Position numbers and translations under genes: made by a program
Origin: Hydractinia symbiolongicarpus
Taxonomy: Eukaryota > Cnidaria > Hydrozoa > Anthoathecata > Hydractiniidae
Assembly (NCBI RefSeq): GCF_029227915.1
Contig: NC_079888.1
Coordinates: 18,890,001 to 18,950,000, forward strand
Direction of reading: 5' to 3'
Length of the DNA stretch: 60,000 nucleotides
Part shown: in pieces, positions 54,046 through 60,000 of the stretch
Layout: each line of letters begins with the position of its first letter
Position numbering within the stretch: the first letter of the stretch is position 1
Notes under the pieces: model-generated
Database searches by the model: none
What the model saw: the letters and a program-made list of their open reading frames with translations, nothing else
What the model was told of the DNA's origin: nothing

Positions 54046-54665
54046 AGAGAGTGCAGTGCTAGCTAGACACATTTTGAGCAAAGATAATTTTTTGGAGCAA
54101 AATCTAGATAGCTAAGCATCATTTCCAGACAGATTTTTATTGTGGTTACCTTTCGTTAGCTAATTATTCTTTTATTTCCACATTTTTTAGCATTCTCCAT
54201 CCTACGAACTAGGTTTGTTTTCACCCTGCAAAATTTTAAAAATGGCGGATGTAGCATAAATGTTATTCATCATTTGAGCAAAATGTCAATCATTACTACG
54301 CAACAAAAAGCTGAACCGAATCGCTGAATTTGTGATGTCTGCCTAAACAAAGTCTGTTTCCAAGGAAAATTGATGGTCAAATACAACAGGTTCCTGTCTA
54401 AATTGCAACAGTTCCTGCTAGAGTAAAAAAGTTGTAGAATAAAAATGCCTGACCATATAAACAGAATCTGGAAAATTTATTCCTGGTAGCATATCCTATA
54501 AGTTAATAGCAATCATGTGAATTTTATTACATACATCAGATTAACTTTGCTAGATGTATACTGGCAAGTTAGCAAGCCATTAAACGTAAGAAATACAAGT
54601 TTTTGTTAATTAAAAGCCAGTAAAAATAATAGGAAAAAAATACCTTTTCTCTGTTGTCCTTTTAC

Positions 54666-54699
54666 GTCTTCCATGTTGTTTTTTCATGTACAGTACCAT
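54666..54699 (-). CDS. SRPK: Candidate first coding exon of the long-range SRPK isoform
   Basis: From ATG 54699 the sense strand reads MVLYMKKQHGR and can be cut at AGAC before GTAAAA, leaving one base. This fits the phase needed by the exon at 47511 and gives a 653-residue protein. A second donor after AAAAG before GTATTT gives the wrong phase. The evidence is only a basic short peptide, an ATG and phase. A different or non-coding first exon is quite possible. Confidence 0.3.
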
Positions 54700-55458
54700 G
54701 CACGCATGCGTATTCAAAAAACAAGTCCTGCCGTGTGATGCCTGTGGGTTTTTTCGGACAAAACCTGGGGCCAGAGGCTAGTTAAAATTGTCCCCAACTG
54801 ATCCATTGCCCTCATTTTACGGACAAGCGCAGCCTTTACACCATACCACGCAACCTATTTCGGGGGAAGAATGAATGGCGCCAAAAATATATTACAGCAG
54901 AAGGTCAGGGACGAGGGTCTTTCTTTTCACAAAATACCAGGGCTACGAAAAAAACTTGACAAAAATGCAGTGATTTCTTTGAAAAAGTCCGTGTTGTTAT
55001 ATTTCACAAATTGACAAAGGCCCTGTTTTGTTAAAATTAGTTTTAGCAGATCATTTTTTAACAAACAAAGAAATGAAGCGTGCAAGGCACATTGTCGTAG
55101 AGTAAAGTAGTGTTTAGAACACAAGTAGTTAAAGTAACTTTGTATTTGTTCAACCTGTTGTAGCTCGAAAGGAAACTTTAAGAGCTGAAACCTAATTGTA
55201 CTAGAACACTGTTTAAATGATTTTTTACCAAGCTGAAAAAAAGTTTTTTTTGTTTTCAAGTAGGTGATGTTTGATGTTTTGAACGAAACACTGTTTGAAC
55301 ATCTTTTTGAACATTTTCAGCGATATTAGGGGTAAAATGTCAAAAACATATAAAAGTTTATGGTTTGATGATGGCTGTCCAAATCTGAAAAGTCGATATA
55401 AGTTTGTAATTTTTTTTTGTATTTTCGAGGGCGGTTTATCAGTAAATTCTTGGCTTAT

Positions 55459-55500
55459 TCTTCTTTCTTATGTTGCTTCACAGCAACATAAGAAAGAAGA
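55459..55500. repeat. Perfect hairpin, 19-bp arms, 4-bp loop
   Basis: TCTTCTTTCTTATGTTGCT, loop TCAC, AGCAACATAAGAAAGAAGA. The arms match exactly. No related element was seen elsewhere in the window. Confidence 0.9.
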
Positions 55501-56214
55501 TAATTTCATCTGTTTATTTTCTTTGTAATTTTTTAAGTGGCGTCGCGAAAAAAACTCGTTTCGTTGTTTTCCTGTTGTACATTATAAAAACCATTCTCGT
55601 TCTCAGAGTTTAAGGTTTATTTTTTAAAAAACAACTTAAGAAACCGGACAACCAGCGTTTCTTACGCAGAGTTATTACCAAAAGGTGTCGTTTTGGGCAT
55701 TTGTAACTTAGACTAGGTAACATGGGATGCTTACCGACGAGTTTACAATTGTTATCATTCTTCAACAATCTCCATTTTCTTCAATTTCAGCGTAGGTTCT
55801 ATATTGGAAAAAAAACTTTATCTAACATATTGTTGATAAAACACTGGAATCCGAAAAAACAGTGTCGAATTTTTTTACTTATAGAGGGATTTTCTTTTTC
55901 AGAAAGATCTAGAAAATACTACTACAATACCATAAACCGCAACAATAGCGCAAAATTGAGTTAAAATATATTCGGTTAGTTGCCACGGTTATCCGTTGCT
56001 AAACAAAATATAGGCAAAATATAAATTTTGCAGTTTGGTGCTTTTCTAAGCTAAAAACACTGATTAAATTGCTCGACTTCGAACACACTATCAGTAGTTC
56101 ATTCATGTGCAGCATAATTTTTTAAGGTCTAATTATCTTTCATGGAAGTTGCGCGAGTTTTTAGCACGAAAGTTGGGCAATAACAGCCGCCTCGCGATGC
56201 TAGAGCATACCAAA

Positions 56215-56300
56215 CCTCGTCCCTTTTTGAACTTTTAGCATAACACCTTTGAAGTCTTCGATTTACCTTCAATGCAGCTGAGGAATACCCAACATAAAAT
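56215..56300 (-). repeat. Dispersed repeat, copy 1
   Basis: On the minus strand GGGTATTCCTCAGCTGCATT then GAAGGTAAATCGAAGACTTC then AAAGGTGTTATGCTAAAAG is about 80% identical to the plus strand at 58176-58243. Both can be read as a basic peptide (VGYSSAALKVNRRLQR), but stops and the lack of context suggest a repeat and not a gene. Confidence 0.55.
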
Positions 56301-56548
56301 ATACACATATAATATTCTGACCGGACAGCTCCTAGGCCTGTACCTTTTTTTAGATATGAGGATAAAACACTACAGGCCTTGTGATCAAAGTTGGACATAA
56401 CTAGTTTTTTCTCTCTAAGGGTGGCCTGCAAACCAACGAAAAAGTTGGAAGTATGCTTCTTATTGGTTTCTTCTTTAGTGTAGTTTTGGAAAGTGAATTG
56501 TCGACAAACTTCACCCTCGTCCCCACGTTTTTTTTTTATCTCTTCCAG

Positions 56549-56632
56549 CTAGTCCCCAGGACCCTTTTCGCTTTTTTATATTGGGGACGGCGTGTGCGAA
56601 AAGCGAAAAGGGGTCTTTGTGATGAGGTTGGG
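56549..56632. mobile_element. Foldback element, CCTCGTCCCC family, copy 5
   Basis: Left arm TAGTCCCCAGGACCCTTTTC then GCTTTTTT; right arm AAAAGCGAAAAGGGGTCTTT then GTGATGAGGTTGG. A separate left-end-like CCCTCGTCCCCACG lies at 56514. Confidence 0.5.
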
Positions 56633-56647
56633 CATACTATTAAATCC

Positions 56648-56728
56648 AACCTCATTTCCAGTACCTGTTGTCTCGTTCTTCGCCGTACCCAATAAAAAAG
56701 AGACAACAGATGCTTGGAACGACATTGT
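56648..56728. mobile_element. Foldback element, CCTCGTCCCC family, copy 6
   Basis: Left arm ATCCAACCTCATTTCCAGTA then CCTGTTGTCTC; right arm GAGACAACAGATGCTTGGAA then CGACATTG. The arms pair well beyond the family motif. Confidence 0.5.
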
Positions 56729-57126
56729 GTTAAGGCAGATTTCTGACTGTTTGTGCAACAGCATATTTATTATTCAAAGTGGGCTCTGTTGATGATCGTA
56801 ACGCGTTAAGCATCAACCAAAGAGAAAGCTTTCCAAAAATGACATAAATGGTCGCTATAGGCTTGATGCTATTTCTGCGATTGGTTGCGAAAATGGCCCT
56901 ATTGCACCATCTAAACGAAATAAAATCAACCCTAATTGCCACCATACACCTATGAAATTGTTATTTGTAAACAGGACAATGTAAAAATGTATTTTTTGAG
57001 GATCTCAGGAGAGCCTTCTTATCTGTTCTGTCCAGGTTCTGCAGAAACTTATAAAAAGGTGTGCAACTATGTAAATATTGAAAAAATTAGATCAAAACAA
57101 ACAACCTTTTGTTACTGCTTGCACCA

Positions 57127-57214
57127 TCCTCGTTTCCAGGGTTTGTTGCATGATGATAAAATCGCTAGCGCTTACTTGATGGCTCAAAAACGCAGAACTT
57201 CCAGGGACGAGGTT
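57127..57214. mobile_element. Foldback element, CCTCGTCCCC family, copy 7
   Basis: Starts ATCCTCGTTTCCAGGGTTTG and ends AACTTCCAGGGACGAGGTTG. The centre GCTAGCGC is palindromic. Confidence 0.5.
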
Positions 57215-58766
57215 GTGCTTGCACTACACGCTGTAAGAAATATGTCATTGGAGGTAAAATAGCGAAGATATGAATGGTGTTTCAACAGCGGTTAACTGTA
57301 ATGAATAAACAAAAGATAAAATTAAAAGAAAATCTGTCAGGAAAAAAACAGTTTATCTTCCACTGTTCCTCTGCTTTATGTTCATATAAAATAAAAAGCA
57401 TGAGAAAGCATAGAAGACTAAAACAAACACACAGTTTTATCAATAGAAAGCAGTTTAATCCCTGAAGAAACATAGGAAATGAAAGTGGCGGACGCAAGAC
57501 TGTGCGTTTGCACGCAAGGCACTTTAAAAGTGACCTCCCTACGTTATTTGTAAAATTCAATACTAACGCAGATAACTCAACCCCGTCGCAAAACATCCTC
57601 GTCGTCCTCCTCCTGATCATCTTTTCTCCTGCTCCTCCTCATTAGTTCAATTTTATCAGCTCTTAGTCATATGGCGTTTGTATTGAAACAGATTGGAATT
57701 ATATGAATTGTTTGGGGCTTAGTGAAAGGAGGACGAGGGTGGTTTTTTAAGAGATAATAATAAATTTTAAAACGATATATCGATTCAAAATATGTAACGA
57801 TTTTTAAATTCGCGTATGGTTGGAGACGAAATGATAATTGGTCATCATTCGTGATGAAATTTCGCGTGCACTAATTTTTGCAGACACCATAATCGCCGTA
57901 TTTAGTGTGCATTTAATTTCGCCGAAACAAGGCTGCGGTATATTTGGAGTGGATTATTTTTACGGATAACCCTTTTTTAATCTTCGCGGTGAAACTTGGT
58001 CAGAAATAAAACAAAATTTAGCTTACAAACAGAAGTACTATAAATGTTTTTAAAACACACAAAAGCTTTTAACATATAAAGTTGTCAAAGGCATTGCCAT
58101 CTTCAGTAACTAGTTCAAATTCTGATTCTGCAGAATCACCTTCGTCACGATCGTTGATATGTGGGGTATTTTGTGTTGGGTATTGCTCAGCTGCACTCCA
58201 GGTAAAACGAAGACTACAAAGGTGGTGTTTTGCTAAAAGTGAAGACGGTCTTAAAATTGCTGCTTTTGCAGATAAGTCAACTGCTACAATAAATAAATAA
58301 ATAATAAACCGCTAAATACATCGTATGTAAGTAAAAAAATGGCACGATATGTTAAAATGAATTTCGATTACTCTGAAGGCACGGAATATTGATAATATGG
58401 CAATTTGAAAAATTAGCCTTCATGATGACTGTGATTTTTTCAATTGAATGACAACGTGTAACATCGTTCTTGATATTCTCTTCTTCAAGCTTATATTCTG
58501 ATATACTGTTTCAATTCACTTGATTTAAAAATTATTTCCCCAACGATGTTAAAACTTAGTCGACAGTGTGAAGATATTGATAATAGATCAACCCACTACC
58601 CCCGGTTTTAAATCCTCAAGCTTCCCATTGACAAAATCATCGCTGAGTAGCAAAAAATTAGAGATGCACAAAATTTAGCGATAGCAAATATGAACAATCG
58701 TCAAGAAAACTGCAGACTTAAAAAGTGAGTTAAGGAAATACGATCTAGTCGCACGAGATAAATATA
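57215..58766. other. Gene-poor stretch
   Basis: No supported gene. It contains the second copy of the dispersed repeat (58176-58243) and otherwise unremarkable AT-rich sequence. Confidence 0.5.
58176..58243 (+). repeat. Dispersed repeat, copy 2
   Basis: GGGTATTGCTCAGCTGCACT then CCAGGTAAAACGAAGACTAC then AAAGGTGGTGTTTTGCTAAA; the partner is on the minus strand at 56215-56300. Confidence 0.55.
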
Positions 58767-59096
58767 CAGTTAACTCCCGGTTACTCGAACCTCCAAGGGA
58801 CCAGAGAAAACAGTTCGACTTAACGAATGTTTGACTTGAGCGAAGATCCCGTTAATTCGAACTTAGACAAAAATGAGATATTAGTTCGAGTTAAGGCGAT
58901 TTTTTCTTTAGACTCTATAAAATTTATAAATGTTACAATCTAGTAAGTTTTCATTAAAAGAAATTTCGTATGTTGGTTTGACTTAACCTTGTTGATAGTT
59001 CTTGTTCAACAACTCGACTTATTAGGCTGATGTGTTTGTGAACTGCTGTGTTTTCACTAAACAACATATACTCCCGGAGTAACTCCAAAGCTTGAC

Positions 59097-59837
59097 CATA
59101 GTCGCAGGAAAAAGAATAGCTAGTCTGGATACAAGGGCCGTTCGGATTTGAAGGTCGTGTTCCATGATAATTTAGGGGGCCCGTGTAATATCAGTGCAAA
59201 ACAAACCGCAGAGCTGACGGGAACTGTATTGGATCGTCGCGATGCATGGAGAAAACTGTTTTATTTATGGATGTACAATATCCAGATACACCCCTAACAC
59301 TGCTATATTTGGACTCCCACGAGGTGATGATAGTTACAATTTCCAATGGAGGTCAAATCTTGTACATATTATAACAAAAGATCGAGTTATTGATGCTTTC
59401 TTGAGACAGCAAATTGAGAAGAGCCTCCATGTTTGCGAGCTACATTTTAAACAGAACAAAGTCAGAAAGCGTAAGTTACTTGCAGCCAACCCTTTCTTCA
59501 TCTTCAGTATATAATGTAATAAGCAGGGATATGGAAAAGGCACATTTGTAGTATATACTTTTTAACTACTTTAATTTAGACACGAAGAGAACTACATTAG
59601 TACCTGGACAACTACCAACATTAAATCCACCTAAAAAAAGCATTCAATCTTCAATATCGATTACTGCGAAAATTGCATCCAAGTCTTCCCCACTCAAAAA
59701 GTCTTCCTGTCGTTCAGCCATCGTCACCGCAAATGTTTGCATTTAAATTATACGGCCCCCCTAATTTCAACCTCCGCGCTTAATGGTATGAGTAGGACGG
59801 CCCTTGTATCCAGACTATCCTTTTTCCTGTGACTATG
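59097..59837 (+). mobile_element. 741-bp TIR element carrying a THAP gene, nested in Tigger
   Basis: The termini CATAGTCGCAGGAAAAAGAA then TAG(CTA)GTCTGGATACAAGGGC and, inverted, CATAGTCACAGGAAAAAGGA then TAGTCTGGATACAAGGGC match over about 40 bp. A second matching block (AGGGGG..CCGT.TAAT) lies about 35 bp further in. The 7-bp duplication GCTTGAC flanks both ends (59090-59096 and 59838-59844) and interrupts the Tigger transposase frame exactly. The only coding content is the THAP gene. Confidence 0.9.
59242..59746 (+). CDS. Small THAP-domain protein, 131 aa, two exons
   Basis: Exon 1 is 59242-59470 (donor AAAGC before GTAAGTTA) and exon 2 is 59580-59746 (acceptor AATTTAG). Phases match and the frame ends at TAA. 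Residues 1-80 show a THAP C2CH zinc finger: CFIYGC (first Cys pair), FGLPRGDD, FQWRSNL, then VCELHF (last Cys and His). Exon 2 gives TTLVPGQLPTLNPP, matching the TLVPG..PTLNLP motif that ends THAP domains, then a basic Ser/Lys tail. THAP domains bind DNA in a sequence-specific way and occur in P-element-type and related transposases. There is no catalytic domain here. It sits wholly inside the TIR element, so a role in binding that element's ends is a reasonable inference. Confidence 0.8.
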
Positions 59838-60000
59838 GCTTGACGCACATCATAAGATTGCGGGCGAATTGGCTCATTTGAAACAGCATCATCTGTGTCT
59901 TCTTCTGCAGGATGTTCTTCATTAAAGACGCCTCATAAGATACATTACTATCAGTATTCATTTTTCGAACATTTATTCTCTACTGAGACAGTAAAAAGTT

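Larger units (their letters stand above)
54700..56500. other. Gene-poor region upstream of SRPK
   Basis: No supported gene. A 110-codon minus-strand frame at 54927-55259 has no recognisable domain or clear splice partners and is not called. The perfect hairpin at 55459-55500 is listed separately. A repeat at 56200-56330 is shared with 58150-58260. Confidence 0.45.
58767..60000 (-). mobile_element. Tigger/pogo-type DNA transposon, 3' part, interrupted
   Basis: The terminus CAGTTAACTCCCGGTTACTC then GAACCTCCAAGGGACC starts at 58767 next to TA, as expected for a Tc1/mariner-pogo type element with TA target. Inside, on the minus strand, the C-terminal end of a DDE/CENP-B-like transposase can be read across the nested insertion. 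EEHPAEEDTDDAVSNEPIRP then QSYDVRQ comes from about 59935-59838. ALELLREYMLFSENTAVHKH then ISLISRVVEQEL and the end QTNIRNFF stop come from 59089-58954. The joint is in frame once one copy of the 7-bp target duplication is removed. An in-frame stop just upstream (near 59940) marks an intron edge or decay. The rest lies beyond the window. Confidence 0.75.

Noticed and set aside
54927-55259. 110-codon minus-strand frame upstream of SRPK
   Set aside because: No domain, signal peptide, repeats or partner exons; left uncalled.

Overview
The window is animal nuclear DNA. It is AT-rich, with intron-split genes using GT..AG boundaries and a dense mix of decayed transposable elements. The mix (a DIRS-type reverse transcriptase, a LINE with an endonuclease/RT layout, a REL-endonuclease tail, cysteine-rich transposon tails, tRNA-derived SINEs and many short foldback elements) looks cnidarian, perhaps hydrozoan. 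I cannot name a species from sequence alone. Gene models below were built by hand from splice-site phase, so junctions are predictions. Both main models close in frame from start to stop.

Layout. 1-3.8 kb: two decayed transposon coding regions on the plus strand, the first broken by a near-perfect 43-bp-arm hairpin. 6.85-7.8 kb: minus-strand DIRS-type retroelement remnant. 8.4-9.0 kb: decayed cysteine-rich transposon tail. 9.36-12.1 kb: two inverted-repeat elements, one holding a tRNA-derived SINE. 12.37-22.2 kb (minus): a ten-exon gene for an unrecognised 675-residue type I membrane protein with signal peptide, eight-cysteine ectodomain, Thr/Ser stalk, one membrane helix and a long tail with four YxxP motifs and a proline-rich segment. 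22.6-30.2 kb: intergenic, with several tandem repeats and foldback elements. 30.28-38.25 kb (minus), with further 5' exons at 47.4 and perhaps 54.7 kb: an SR-protein kinase (SRPK) gene with two apparently alternative N-termini. Its very long 5' intron holds a LINE fragment split by a SINE, another SINE and several TIR elements. 55-58.7 kb: gene-poor, with foldback elements. 58.77 kb to the end: a Tigger/pogo-type transposon whose coding region is interrupted by a 741-bp inverted-repeat element that carries only a small two-exon THAP gene.

The two host genes share orientation but show no evident functional link: SRPK acts on splicing factors, while the membrane protein looks like a surface receptor or adhesion protein signalling through SH2/SH3 adaptors. 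The points most worth following are the THAP-only transposon, the YxxP-tailed receptor, the alternative SRPK 5' exons, and a tiny Helitron-like element that seems to seed tetranucleotide microsatellites.
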